Below, piece by piece: positions 24,861 to 33,597 of a stretch of 64,000 bases of DNA. The notes beneath the pieces were generated by a model, which worked only from the letters and a program-made list of their open reading frames with translations, was not told the origin of the DNA and did not search any database. A program made the position numbers and the translations under genes. Positions within the stretch are counted from its first letter, which is position 1; each line of letters begins with the position of its first letter. This DNA is from Arthrobacter sp. StoSoilB19 (GTDB lineage Bacteria; Actinomycetota; Actinomycetes; Actinomycetales; Micrococcaceae): positions 682,001 through 746,000 of the forward strand of contig NZ_AP024650.1 of NCBI RefSeq assembly GCF_019977275.1, given 5' to 3'.

Positions 24861-25865
24861 GTGAGCCTGCGCGAATCCCTCCTTGCCGTCCTTGTAGCCC
24901 TGCTGTGGGGCCTGAATTTCGTGGCCATCGACATCGGGCTCCACGCCGGCGGCCGGAATTTTCCCCCGTTGCTGTTCGTCGCGCTGCGTTTCGTCCTGGT
25001 GGTTGTCCCCTGGATCTTCTTCGTCAGGAAGCCGGACGTGGGCTGGAAGGCCATTATCGGCGTCGGACTTTTCATGAGCGCCGGCCAGTTCGGCCTTCTG
25101 TACCTTGCCATGGCGCTTGGCATGCCGGCCGGTCTTGCCTCGCTGGTGCTTCAGGCACAGGTGCTCCTGACCGTCCTGCTCGCCGCCGGGTTCCTGCATG
25201 AACGGCCCAGCGCACGCCAGCTCGCGGGTGTCGTGCTGGGGGTAGCAGGACTCGCCCTCGTGGCCGTGGGACGAAGCGCCGTGGCACCGCTCCTGCCGCT
25301 GGTCATCGTCCTGGCGGCGGCACTGTCCTGGGCAGCCGGAAACGTCATTGCCCGGAAGGCCAGGGCTGCCTCCGGCCTGGGGCTGGTTGTCTGGTCCGGA
25401 GCTGTGGTGCCACTGCCGCTGGGGGCGTTGTCGCTGGTGGTTGACGGGCCGGGCGCCGTGTGGGACTCGCTGTCCAATCTCCAGGGGCCAACCATGCTCA
25501 GCGCCCTCTACACCGCTGTTTTCGCCTCATTGGTGGGCTACGGAATCTGGAACCGGCTCCTGGCCAGCCACCCGTCGTCGGCTGTTGTTCCGTTCACCTT
25601 GCTGGTCCCCGTGGTGGGCATGAGTGCTGCATGGCTGGTGCTCGGGGAGGTGCCGTCGCCAACGGAGCTGGCGGGCGGGCTGCTCCTCCTGGGCGGGGTG
25701 GCGACGGCGGTGCTCACCGGTGCGGGCAGACGGCGTCAGCGCCGGGAAGCGGAGCCGCTCCCGGACCTGGGTGCCGGCCTGACTGAGGGGGAGGCGGACG
25801 ACGACGGGCGCCTGGCTGCGGTCGAAGAGCCGCCGGACGGTCTACGGGTGACGGAGGCCCGCTGA
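24861..25865 (+). CDS. EamA/DMT-family transporter
   Basis: The 334-residue protein has ten predicted membrane helices in two EamA repeats (ALLWGLNFVAIDIGL in the first, ALSWAAGNVIARKA in the second) and a charged cytoplasmic tail of about 45 residues. DMT transporters export amino acids, purines or other metabolites, and pairing with a divergent LysR gene is typical of amino-acid exporters. The GTG start has CAGAGT six bases upstream. The last 130 bp overlap the tail of a convergent membrane-protein gene, which is unusual. Confidence 0.88.
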   Translation: MSLRESLLAVLVALLWGLNFVAIDIGLHAGGRNFPPLLFVALRFVLVVVPWIFFVRKPDVGWKAIIGVGLFMSAGQFGLLYLAMALGMPAGLASLVLQAQVLLTVLLAAGFLHERPSARQLAGVVLGVAGLALVAVGRSAVAPLLPLVIVLAAALSWAAGNVIARKARAASGLGLVVWSGAVVPLPLGALSLVVDGPGAVWDSLSNLQGPTMLSALYTAVFASLVGYGIWNRLLASHPSSAVVPFTLLVPVVGMSAAWLVLGEVPSPTELAGGLLLLGGVATAVLTGAGRRRQRREAEPLPDLGAGLTEGEADDDGRLAAVEEPPDGLRVTEAR

Positions 25866-26362
25866 GGGGCGGAGGCCTGGTTGCCGGAGCGCGCGGAGGG
25901 GCGCGTTGCCTGGGGACTTCCGCGCCTGGCGGAGGAAGGCCTGCGGGCCGGCATTGCCTGGCCCCTTCCCGGCCATAAGGCACCCAGGAAGAGGATCCCG
26001 AAGGTTCCGGCAAGGGCGCAGGCGGCACCCACGAAGTAGTTGTCGGGGTCGTCCGTGGGGAGTGGGGTGCCCAGGAATGAGGACTGGCCGCTGAACGCCA
26101 GCTCCCACGTGCTGACGAACGCCAGGGAGAAGCCGAGTGCCAGGGCGGTCCCGGCGCCCGCGGCCAGCAGGGCAAACCGCCGCCGCCTGACCAGGATCTC
26201 GGCAAGCGCGCCGAGGTAGGCCAGCCCCAGGACGCCCAGGAAAGCCAGGAAGACCGGTTCGGCCAGTGTCATCGCCGTGAGTACCAGCAGCCCCGCAGCG
26301 ACGACGCCGCAGATGACCGCGAACTTTCCGCTCTTCCCCGTATGGCGCATGTGCTCCATCAT
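25736..26362 (-). CDS. Small membrane protein with basic disordered tail
   Basis: The 208-residue protein has four hydrophobic helices (about residues 14-32, 35-56, 62-82, 110-128) and then an Arg/Ser/Pro-rich tail of about 75 residues. I do not recognise the family. Its ATG overlaps the TGA of the TetR gene (ATGA, 26359-26362), making it the last gene of a coupled operon with the YhgE-like protein. The region encoding the tail is antisense to the end of eamA for 130 bp. The tail may be poorly constrained, and the true end could differ if a frameshift were present. Confidence 0.65.
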   Translation of the reverse strand: MMEHMRHTGKSGKFAVICGVVAAGLLVLTAMTLAEPVFLAFLGVLGLAYLGALAEILVRRRRFALLAAGAGTALALGFSLAFVSTWELAFSGQSSFLGTPLPTDDPDNYFVGAACALAGTFGILFLGALWPGRGQAMPARRPSSARRGSPQATRPSARSGNQASAPQRASVTRRPSGGSSTAARRPSSSASPSVRPAPRSGSGSASRR

Positions 26363-27006
26363 CCCCGAGGAGCCGGCTCCTTGAGGACGTAGCCGCGCAT
26401 GATGGCCATGATTGCTGCAACACTTTGGTCACGGGTGCGCTCGGGGTTGTAGGTCTGCCGGTCCAGGCCCACCACGAAGCAGGCCCCAAAGATGGCCGTC
26501 TCCAGGCTGCCCCGGGACACCGATTCGTCCACGGGATAGGCCTTGGCCACCCTCTCCACGGCCTGGCCAATGACCTCCAGGAGCTCGCGGCGCAGGACCG
26601 AGAAGGTGCCCTGCCATTCGCTGGGGATCCGCCAGTTCTCGCTGACCCACAGGCGGGCGAAGGAAGGGTATTCGGCCATGAAATCCATGGCCTGGCCGAT
26701 CATCGCTTCCATGGCCAGCAAGGGGTCCCGGCCGGTGCCTTCGCTGTCCGCGGCCTCGAGCAGCTGCGCCTTGAGGATGTCCACACCGTGCCGCAGAAGC
26801 TGCGCGATCAGCTCCGATTTGCTGCCGAAGTTGTAGTAGACGGTGCCCTTGGAGACCCCGGCCGCCGCTGCGATCTCATCCACCGTGACACTGGCCGCGC
26901 CGCGCTCGCCGATCAGCTCCATGGAGGCATCGAACAGTTTCTGGCGGGTGGCGTTGGTGCGGGCGGGCCGGAGCCCTTTGCCCGCGGCCGTGGGTTCGGT
27001 GCTCAT
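26359..27006 (-). CDS. TetR-family transcriptional regulator
   Basis: The 215-residue protein has an N-terminal TetR HTH (about residues 20-65) with TVDEIAAAAGVSKGTVYYNFGSK as its core and a helical ligand domain with a TetR C-terminal region. It lies inside the operon, overlapping both neighbours by ATGA (27003-27006 and 26359-26362). The palindrome at 29778-29795, which fills the spacer of the operon promoter, is the obvious operator for autorepression. Confidence 0.9.
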   Translation of the reverse strand: MSTEPTAAGKGLRPARTNATRQKLFDASMELIGERGAASVTVDEIAAAAGVSKGTVYYNFGSKSELIAQLLRHGVDILKAQLLEAADSEGTGRDPLLAMEAMIGQAMDFMAEYPSFARLWVSENWRIPSEWQGTFSVLRRELLEVIGQAVERVAKAYPVDESVSRGSLETAIFGACFVVGLDRQTYNPERTRDQSVAAIMAIMRGYVLKEPAPRG

Positions 27007-29039
27007 ACCGCGATCTCCGGTTTCAGTGTCTTGAGCGTCCAGTATTTGTTCTTGCGTACTGCGAGGGTGGACATGGCCGCCCCCAGCAGGGTGTAGCCCA
27101 GCAGGCCCGCCAGCGTGGGGGCAATCATGGACAGGTCACCGCCGTAAATCAGGTGCCGCATCCCGGTCACCACGTAACCCATGGGCAGGACCTGATGCAC
27201 CACGTGCAGCGGCTGCGGGGTGGTCTGCCACGGGAACGTGCCGCCGGATGACACCAGCTGCAGGACCAGCAGGATGAGCACCACCAGCTTGCCCGGCGAA
27301 CCCAGCAGCGCCACCACACCCTGGATGAGCGCGCTGAACGCCATGGCAGCGGCGAGCATGAACAGCCACATCAGGACCGGGTGCGCCGGGTCCAGGCCCA
27401 GGGCCACGTCCACCACCAGGGTCAGCAGCGACGCCTGCACCACCGAGACCAGCAGGAAGGGAAGCCAGCCGCCCAACGCGATCTTCCACGACGGCGCGTT
27501 GGAGGCCAGTGCCCGCTGGGTGATGGGGCGCATGGCCTGGACCAGCATGAAGATCCCGATCCACAGGGCGAGCGTGAGGAAGAACGGCGCCAGCCCCGCA
27601 CCGTACGATCCGGCCTTGGCCTGCGAGACGTTGCTGACCGCCACAGGATCGGCCATGACCTGGGACAGGTTGCTCTTCTGGGCATCGTCCGGGTTGGGGA
27701 CCTGGCCGGCGCCCTTCCCGATCTCGTCGGCGAGAGTACCGGACCCCGTCGCGGCCTGGGCCGCTCCGTCGGACACCTGCGCTGCCCCCGCATCCACCTT
27801 CCGTGCTCCGTCCGCAAGGCCGGCGGAACCGTCGACGGCGGACTGCTCACCGGCTGCCAGCGCGGCAGCGCCCGTGTGCAGCTGGTCAGCCCCTGCCGAG
27901 GCCTGCGCGATCGCGTCCCTGAGGGCCGGCATCCCGGCTGCCAGCTGGGCTGCGCCGACACTGACCGCCTCGGAACCGCTGGCCAGCTGCTGGACCTGGG
28001 CCGCATCCGTCTGGATCCTGCTTTTGGCCGCTGCCACGGGGCTGGATGCCGCGGCGGCGTCGAAATCCGCCAGCACCTTGTCCGCCTGCTCCTGCGTCAG
28101 GACGCCCGAGGCGACGAGCCTGCTGTTGGACTCCACCACCCGGGAGCGCAGTCCCTGGTCCGCTGCCTCCAGCTGCGCCGCCACATCCTGGACCTTGGCG
28201 TTCAACTGGGCGTTCCCGGCAGCCACCTGGGCGGCGCCGGACGCGAGGGTCTGGGTATCGGTTGGCAGGGTGGCCGTCTTGTCCTTCAGGACTGACAGTC
28301 CGCTGCTGAGCTGCCCCGCGCCGTCGGTCAGCTGGTTGGCGCCGTCCCGCAGCTTCAGCTGGCCGGCGTACAACTGGTCCGCCCCGCTGCTCAGGGCCGA
28401 GGTCCCCTCGTGGAGGGTGACCGTTCCGTCCCTGAGCGTGGCCACGCCGTCTGCCAGCCGGGTGGCACCGTCCGCGGCCTGGACCATCTTGGAGTGGATG
28501 GTGCCGAACCCGGTGAGCAGCTGGTTGGCGGTCTCCTCACCCACCTCCTTGGCGACACTGGAGTGCACGGCAGTGGTCAGCTTGTCCACGATCGTGTTCA
28601 GGAGGTAGTTGTTGGCGTCGTTCGTGGTCACGTTCAACATGGCCTGGCTGGCCGAGTCGAAGCTGCCGGGCGATACCAGGTTGGCCGAAAAGTCCTTGGG
28701 GATCTTCAGTGCGAAGGCGTACTGCCCGCTGCTCACACCCGCGTCGGCCTCCGTGGAGCTGGCCACCGGCACCCAGTGGAAGACATTGCCTTCCACCAGG
28801 CTGTCCGCCACTTTTGTTCCGGCCTCAAGCCGGCTGCCGTCCGCCGTGGTTGCGCCCGCATCCTCCACCACCAGGGCTGCGTCCAGGTTGTTGAGGTGGC
28901 CGTACGGATCCCAGTTCGCGTAGAGGTACACCGCGCCGTAGAGGAGGGGGACCATGGTCAGCGCCAGAATGGTCAGCTTGGGGAGCAGGCCGCCGGTCAT
29001 GCGCTTGAGTTCGGAGCGGGCCAGCCGCAGGACAGTCAC
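27003..29039 (-). CDS. YhgE/Pip-family membrane protein (ABC-2-like)
   Basis: The 678-residue protein begins with an N-terminal membrane helix (about residues 17-40), has a large extracytoplasmic region with many Leu-x-x-Gly-type repeats (LADGVATLRDG, LSSGADQLYAG and similar, ~180-430) that look like an extended helical rod, and ends with about six C-terminal helices. This is the YhgE/Pip architecture, named after the phage infection protein, with relatives in ABC-2 exporters. The GTG start overlaps the upstream TGA (GTGA, 29036-29039). It is paired with an ABC ATPase homologue lacking catalytic residues. Substrate and function are unknown. Confidence 0.85.
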   Translation of the reverse strand: MTVLRLARSELKRMTGGLLPKLTILALTMVPLLYGAVYLYANWDPYGHLNNLDAALVVEDAGATTADGSRLEAGTKVADSLVEGNVFHWVPVASSTEADAGVSSGQYAFALKIPKDFSANLVSPGSFDSASQAMLNVTTNDANNYLLNTIVDKLTTAVHSSVAKEVGEETANQLLTGFGTIHSKMVQAADGATRLADGVATLRDGTVTLHEGTSALSSGADQLYAGQLKLRDGANQLTDGAGQLSSGLSVLKDKTATLPTDTQTLASGAAQVAAGNAQLNAKVQDVAAQLEAADQGLRSRVVESNSRLVASGVLTQEQADKVLADFDAAAASSPVAAAKSRIQTDAAQVQQLASGSEAVSVGAAQLAAGMPALRDAIAQASAGADQLHTGAAALAAGEQSAVDGSAGLADGARKVDAGAAQVSDGAAQAATGSGTLADEIGKGAGQVPNPDDAQKSNLSQVMADPVAVSNVSQAKAGSYGAGLAPFFLTLALWIGIFMLVQAMRPITQRALASNAPSWKIALGGWLPFLLVSVVQASLLTLVVDVALGLDPAHPVLMWLFMLAAAMAFSALIQGVVALLGSPGKLVVLILLVLQLVSSGGTFPWQTTPQPLHVVHQVLPMGYVVTGMRHLIYGGDLSMIAPTLAGLLGYTLLGAAMSTLAVRKNKYWTLKTLKPEIAV

Positions 29040-29737
29040 TTGGCAACCTCTGTTTCGAGTGGGGTTTCCTGGTTTTCCGGGTCCGGCCCGGCTTCCGCGG
29101 CAGGGGCCGGCTCCGGGGCGGCGTTGCCGATGGCGGCGACGGGCCCGTCCCATGAGCCGGGGACGGCGCTGACGGCCGCAACGACGGCAAGCGGCCGCCC
29201 GCCGTCGTACGCCAGCTGCTGCAGGCGCGGCAGCCAGGTGAGCTCATCTGCACTGTGGCGGTCCGGGGAATCCACCACCAGCAGGTCCGTGCGGGGGTTG
29301 GCCAGGGCCAGCGCCGTGAGGAGTTCGAGCCGCCGGCGGGGTTCAAGCTGTTCCGTCCAGAGGCCCGCGATGTCCTCGAACCGGTTGACCTTGAGCCACG
29401 GGCCGCTGAGCAATGCCCCACGGTAGCGCCGGGGTATCAGGGCCAGGTCCTCGGTCACCAGGTCGCGGACGCTGAGGTGTTCTTCAGGTTCATTGACGCC
29501 GGGGGAGTCCACCAGGGCCGCTGCCAGGCGGAGCTGCTTGGTCCGGGAACTGTTGTCCCAGCCGACCTGGCCGCCCGAAGCCTTCATCCTCCCGCTGAGC
29601 AGGAGGGACAAAGCGGTGCGCTGGTCCTGGCGGTCACCGGTAACGAGCAGCAGTTCGCCGCGGCCCACGGCCAGCGAGGTTGGCGGAAGCAGCGGGTCCC
29701 GGCGTCCTTTGGCATGGAGCTGGAGTGCTGAGAGCAA
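29036..29737 (-). CDS. Degenerate ABC-transporter ATPase-like protein
   Basis: The 233-residue protein has the outline of an ABC nucleotide-binding domain (GRGELLLVTGD, a Walker-B-like DLLVVDSPD), but key residues are gone. The P-loop reads G34-DRQDQ-R40-T41, with the invariant Lys replaced by Arg and its preceding Gly by Gln. The LSGGQ signature is LEPRRRLE. The catalytic Glu after Walker B is Ser. ATP hydrolysis is doubtful, and the protein may be a structural or regulatory partner of the YhgE-like protein with which it is coupled. The TTG start has GAAAGG upstream. The C-terminal ~30 residues are acidic and Pro/Ala-rich. Confidence 0.72.
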   Translation of the reverse strand: MLSALQLHAKGRRDPLLPPTSLAVGRGELLLVTGDRQDQRTALSLLLSGRMKASGGQVGWDNSSRTKQLRLAAALVDSPGVNEPEEHLSVRDLVTEDLALIPRRYRGALLSGPWLKVNRFEDIAGLWTEQLEPRRRLELLTALALANPRTDLLVVDSPDRHSADELTWLPRLQQLAYDGGRPLAVVAAVSAVPGSWDGPVAAIGNAAPEPAPAAEAGPDPENQETPLETEVAK

Positions 29738-29768
29738 GGCTTGCCTTTCGCAGGAATGGTCTGCATCA

Positions 29769-29797
29769 AGGCTAACCGAACTGACTGGTCAGTTCAA
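29769..29797 (-). promoter_or_regulatory. Operon promoter with TetR-type operator in the spacer
   Basis: Minus strand: -35 TTGAAC (29797-29792), a 17-bp spacer and -10 TAGCCT (29774-29769). The perfect palindrome GAACTGACTGGTCAGTTC (29778-29795) fills the spacer and overlaps the -35, so a bound repressor would block polymerase. The TetR gene of the same operon is the likely ligand. Confidence 0.75.
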
Positions 29798-29804
29798 ATA
29801 AGTG

Positions 29805-31259
29805 TCACAGGCCGTACTTCTCCAGCAGCCGGAGCCACACCTCGCTGATGGTGGGGTAGGAGGGGACGGCATGCCACAGGCGGTCCAGCGGCACCTCGCC
29901 CACCACGGCGATCGTGGCCGCGTGCAGCAGTTCCGCCACGTCCGGGCCGGCGAACGTTGCGCCAAGGAGGACCCGTCGGTCTTCATCAACCACCAGCTGG
30001 GCCCAGCCTTCGTAGTTCTCCGAATGGAGCGACGATCCGGCCACCTGGATGGGCAGCTCCACCGAGGATGCGTTGTACCCGGCCTTCCTGGCCGCCTGCA
30101 AGGTGCGTCCCACGCTGGCCAGCTCGGGGTCCGTGAAGACGACGCTGGGCACGGCGTGCTGGTTGGCCGTCTGGGCGAAGCGGGTCCACTCGCCGGGCGT
30201 GCCCTTGAGCTCGCCCCTGGCCCGTGCGGCAATGGCGTCAGCGGTGGCCCGCGCCTCGTACTTGCCCTGGTGGGTGAAAAGGTTATGGCCGGCGGCGTCT
30301 CCCACCGCGTACAGCCAGGGTTCGTCACCGGGGGTTCCCTGGACCAGGCCGGAGGTGTCCGTGGTGAGCGAAAGGTGCCCGGAGCCGTCCGGCTCGAACC
30401 CGACGCTCTCCAGGCCCAGGCCTTCGAGGGCCGGATGCCGGCCCGTTGAGACCAGGACCTTCTCGGCCGTGACGTCGGTTCCGTCGCCCAGGCTGACGGT
30501 GAGGGTGCCGTCGCCGTTCTCGCTGATGCGCTTGGTGGCGGTGTTGAAGCGGAGTTCGACGCCGTCCGCGCGCAGTCCTGCCGCAACCAGTGCCGCGGCC
30601 TCCTCCGGAAAGTTGCCCAGCAGCCCGCTGCGCGCCACCAGGGTCACGCTGGAGCCCAGGCGGGCGAAGGCCTGGGCCAGTTCGGCGCCGGCCACGCCGC
30701 CGCCCAATACTGCCAGGCGCTCCGGAACCTCGGCCGCCGATGTGGCTTCACGGGTTCCCCAGACCTGTACATCCTGCAGACCGTCGATGGGCGGGGTGTT
30801 GGCGGTGGAGCCGGTGGCGAGTACTACGGCATGCCGCGCCCGCAGCAGGTGGCGGGTACCGTCCAGGCCTGCCACCTCCACCGCCCTGGGGGCGGTCAGC
30901 CATGCATGGCCGCGCACCAGGTCGATGCCGGTGTCCTCCACCCATGAGACCTGGCTGTCGTCCTGCCAGTTGGAGGTGAAATAGTTTCGGCGTTCCAGGA
31001 CGGCCGCGGCATCGAGGGTACGGGTGACTGCTTCCTTGGCGCCCGGCGTCGTCTGTGCTCCGTGCAGCGCGGTGCCGGGCCGCAGGAGTGCCTTCGATGG
31101 CATGCAGGCCCAGTAGGAGCATTCGCCGCCCACCAGTTCCGCTTCCACGAGCACGGCGGTGAGCCCGCCCTCCACAACGCGGCCGGCCACGTTTTCCCCC
31201 ACGGCGCCTGCGCCGATAACAACAACATCAAATTCGCGCTCAGCGGCGTCGGGCATCAT
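29805..31259 (-). CDS. FAD-dependent pyridine nucleotide-disulfide oxidoreductase (class I)
   Basis: The 484-residue protein has an N-terminal FAD site (VVVIGAGAVGENVA), a redox disulfide Cys47/Cys52 in GGECSYWACMPSK, a second nucleotide site (LAVLGGGVAGAELAQAF), the YAVGDA FAD motif and a dimerisation domain ending HAVPSYPTISE, which keeps the His and Glu of the usual HxHPTxSE. It resembles dihydrolipoyl dehydrogenase, mercuric reductase and mycothione reductase relatives; which disulfide it reduces is unknown. ATG 31259 is preferred to an upstream TTG because TAGGCT stands six bases before it. Confidence 0.87.
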   Translation of the reverse strand: MMPDAAEREFDVVVIGAGAVGENVAGRVVEGGLTAVLVEAELVGGECSYWACMPSKALLRPGTALHGAQTTPGAKEAVTRTLDAAAVLERRNYFTSNWQDDSQVSWVEDTGIDLVRGHAWLTAPRAVEVAGLDGTRHLLRARHAVVLATGSTANTPPIDGLQDVQVWGTREATSAAEVPERLAVLGGGVAGAELAQAFARLGSSVTLVARSGLLGNFPEEAAALVAAGLRADGVELRFNTATKRISENGDGTLTVSLGDGTDVTAEKVLVSTGRHPALEGLGLESVGFEPDGSGHLSLTTDTSGLVQGTPGDEPWLYAVGDAAGHNLFTHQGKYEARATADAIAARARGELKGTPGEWTRFAQTANQHAVPSVVFTDPELASVGRTLQAARKAGYNASSVELPIQVAGSSLHSENYEGWAQLVVDEDRRVLLGATFAGPDVAELLHAATIAVVGEVPLDRLWHAVPSYPTISEVWLRLLEKYGL

Positions 31260-31265
31260 GTGCAA

Positions 31266-31271
31266 AGCCTA
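31266..31271 (-). promoter_or_regulatory. -10 box of leaderless promoter (disulfide oxidoreductase)
   Basis: Minus-strand TAGGCT ends exactly six bases before ATG 31259. Confidence 0.6.
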
Positions 31272-31297
31272 GCCGGGGATCACGGGCCCGGCTGCAC

Positions 31298-31333
31298 AAA
31301 AAAGGTCCGCACCGGCGAGCCGGTGCGGACCTT
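31298..31333 (-). terminator. Terminator of tRNA-Arg
   Basis: AAGGTCCGCACCGG and CCGGTGCGGACCTT form a perfect 14-bp stem with a four-base loop. On the minus strand a run of six T follows. Confidence 0.9.
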
Positions 31334-31335
31334 GT

Positions 31336-31412
<77 letters not shown>

Positions 31413-31525
31413 ATTCCGTGTCCCGGGAGAAGAACCGCTCTCCCCGAACCTCGAATTACTTTACGCGAGCAGGGCCCGTAGTGCCAAATCGAACCGACTG
31501 TAATCTCCGCAACTAGACCGGTATA

Positions 31526-31541
31526 GGTGACCTTTGTCACT
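31526..31541. promoter_or_regulatory. CRP/GlxR-like site upstream of pckG
   Basis: GGTGACCTTTGTCACT contains GTGA-N6-TCAC, the core of CRP-family operators. It lies about 150 bp upstream of the pckG ATG. A TAGCAT -10 candidate is at 31647-31652, and TATAGG at 31522-31527 overlaps the site itself. Confidence 0.5.
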
Positions 31542-31689
31542 TAATCGGCGTTTTTGCGGGAATAATTCCTTGATTTTCCGCGGAATTCACTTTTGGTGAC
31601 CGGAGATGTCAGTCAAGCTCCCCAAAAACTCCACTGGTCCGGACCATAGCATTTAGCTCACACCGATGAACCCGAGGAAGGGAACTGCA

Positions 31690-33522
31690 ATGGGCGATCT
31701 GGCGCAGAAGCCGCTGCTTGAGAAAGCACCCACCACACATGCCGGCCTGCTGGCATGGGTCGAAGAGGTTGCTGAGCTTACGCAGCCGGACCGCATTTAC
31801 TGGGTTGACGGGTCCGAAGAGGAAAACACCCGCCTTACCGACGAGCTTGTTGCTGCCGGCACCCTGACCAGGCTCAACCAGGACCTCTTCCCGAACTCCT
31901 TCGCTGCGTTTTCCGATCCCGCCGACGTCGCCCGCGTCGAGGAACAGACCTTCATCTGCTCGGAAAACCGGCGTGACGCCGGCTTCACCAATAACTGGAT
32001 GGAACCGCGGGAGATGAAGGAGAAGCTGCGCGGGCTGTTCGCCGGTTCCATGCGCGGCCGCACCATGTACGTCATCCCGTTCGTCATGGGCCACCTCGAC
32101 GCAGAGGACCCCAAGTTCGGCGTGGAAATCACCGACAGTGCCTACGTTGTCGCTTCCATGCGCATCATGGCGAACATCGGCACCGAGGTCCTGGACAGGA
32201 TCACGGCCACCAACGCCTTCTTCGTTCCGGCCCTGCACTCCCTCGGCGCACCGCTGGCCCCCGGCCAGGACGACGTGCCGTGGCCCTGCAACCCGGACAA
32301 ATGGATTGTCCACTTCCCCGAAGAGCGCTCCATCTGGTCCTTTGGCTCCGGCTACGGCGGCAACGCCCTCCTTGGGAAGAAGTGCTACGCCCTGCGCATC
32401 GCCTCGGTCATGGCGCGTGACGAGGGCTGGCTGGCCGAGCACATGCTCATCCTCAAGCTCACCTCGCCGGAGAAGAAGTCGTACTACATGTCCGCGGCCT
32501 TTCCCTCGGCCTGCGGCAAGACCAACCTTGCCCTGCTCGACCCCACCATTGAAGGCTGGGAAGTCGAAACCCTTGGCGACGACATCACCTGGATGCGGAT
32601 CGGCAAGGAAGGCGAGCTGCGCGCCACCAACCCGGAGGCCGGCCTCTTCGGCGTAGCCCCCGGCACCGGCTGGGGCACCAACCCGAACGCCATGCGCGCC
32701 ATTGCCAAGGGCCACAGCATCTTCACCAACGTGGCATTGACCGACGACGGCGGCGTCTGGTGGGAGGGCATGACCGACGAGGTTCCGGCGCACCTGACCG
32801 ACTGGCAGGGCAACTCCTGGACCCCCGATTCGGGCCGTCCCGCCGCCCACCCGAACTCCCGGTTCTGCACCCCTATCTCGCAGGTGGACATGCTTGCCGA
32901 GGAATACTACAGCCCGGAAGGCGTGGAGCTCTCGGCCATCCTGTTCGGCGGCCGCCGCAAGACCACCGTTCCCCTGGTCACCGAGGCACGCAGCTGGACC
33001 AACGGCATCTTCATGGGGTCCACCCTTTCCTCCGAAACCACGGCCGCAGCCGCCGGACAGGTCGGCGTGCTCCGCCGCGACCCGATGGCCATGCTGCCCT
33101 TCATCGGTTACGACGCCGGCGACTACCTGAAGCACTGGATCAGCGTCTCCGGGAAGGCCAACCCCGAACGCCTGCCGCACATCTTCCTGGTGAACTGGTT
33201 CCGCCGCACCGCCGACGGTGGATTTGCCTGGCCCGGCTTCGGCGACAACGCCCGCGTCCTGAAGTGGGCCATCGAGCGGATCGAAGGGAAGGCGGACGCC
33301 GTCGAAACACCCATCGGCTTCGTGCCCGCCGGCCATTCACTTGACCTCACCGGCCTTGACCTGACCCACGCCCACGTGGAGGACGCTGTCCGCGTGGACC
33401 GCGGGGAATGGGACGCCGAGCTGGCCTCCATCGAGGAGTGGTACGCCAAGTTCGGGGATTCACTCCCGGATGCCCTGCGTGCCGAGCTCGCTTCCCTCAA
33501 GGAACGCATGGCCAAGCACTAG
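31690..33522 (+). CDS. pckG: Phosphoenolpyruvate carboxykinase (GTP)
   Basis: The 610-residue protein is full length for GTP-type PEPCK, with the kinase P-loop around Cys275-Gly-Lys277 (PSACGKTN), the GTP-family segments RWVxx-like YWVDGS near the N-terminus, and [12 protein letters not shown]. It interconverts oxaloacetate plus GTP with PEP plus CO2 and GDP, the entry to gluconeogenesis. The ATG at 31690 is chosen because AGGAAGG precedes it at good spacing; an in-frame ATG eight codons earlier overlaps that site. The CRP-like palindrome upstream suggests carbon-source control. Confidence 0.96.
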   Translation: MGDLAQKPLLEKAPTTHAGLLAWVEEVAELTQPDRIYWVDGSEEENTRLTDELVAAGTLTRLNQDLFPNSFAAFSDPADVARVEEQTFICSENRRDAGFTNNWMEPREMKEKLRGLFAGSMRGRTMYVIPFVMGHLDAEDPKFGVEITDSAYVVASMRIMANIGTEVLDRITATNAFFVPALHSLGAPLAPGQDDVPWPCNPDKWIVHFPEERSIWSFGSGYGGNALLGKKCYALRIASVMARDEGWLAEHMLILKLTSPEKKSYYMSAAFPSACGKTNLALLDPTIEGWEVETLGDDITWMRIGKEGELRATNPEAGLFGVAPGTGWGTNPNAMRAIAKGHSIFTNVALTDDGGVWWEGMTDEVPAHLTDWQGNSWTPDSGRPAAHPNSRFCTPISQVDMLAEEYYSPEGVELSAILFGGRRKTTVPLVTEARSWTNGIFMGSTLSSETTAAAAGQVGVLRRDPMAMLPFIGYDAGDYLKHWISVSGKANPERLPHIFLVNWFRRTADGGFAWPGFGDNARVLKWAIERIEGKADAVETPIGFVPAGHSLDLTGLDLTHAHVEDAVRVDRGEWDAELASIEEWYAKFGDSLPDALRAELASLKERMAKH

Positions 33523-33536
33523 TCACTGCTGAAGCC

Positions 33537-33585
33537 ACGACGGCGGCCCCGCACCTTTTTCGAAAAGGTGCGGGGCCGCCGTCGT
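33537..33585. terminator. Bidirectional terminator between pckG and hmp
   Basis: A perfect 23-bp stem (33537-33559 with 33563-33585) has loop TCG. The stem carries CACCTTTT and AAAAGGTG next to the loop. It lies 14 bases after the pckG stop and 12 before the hmp stop. Confidence 0.85.
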
Positions 33586-33597
33586 TGGATGGCTGTT

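Noticed and set aside
31559..31569. GGAATAATTCC palindrome in the pckG leader region
   Set aside because: It is too short to assign to any regulator, and such 11-mers occur by chance in AT-rich leader DNA.
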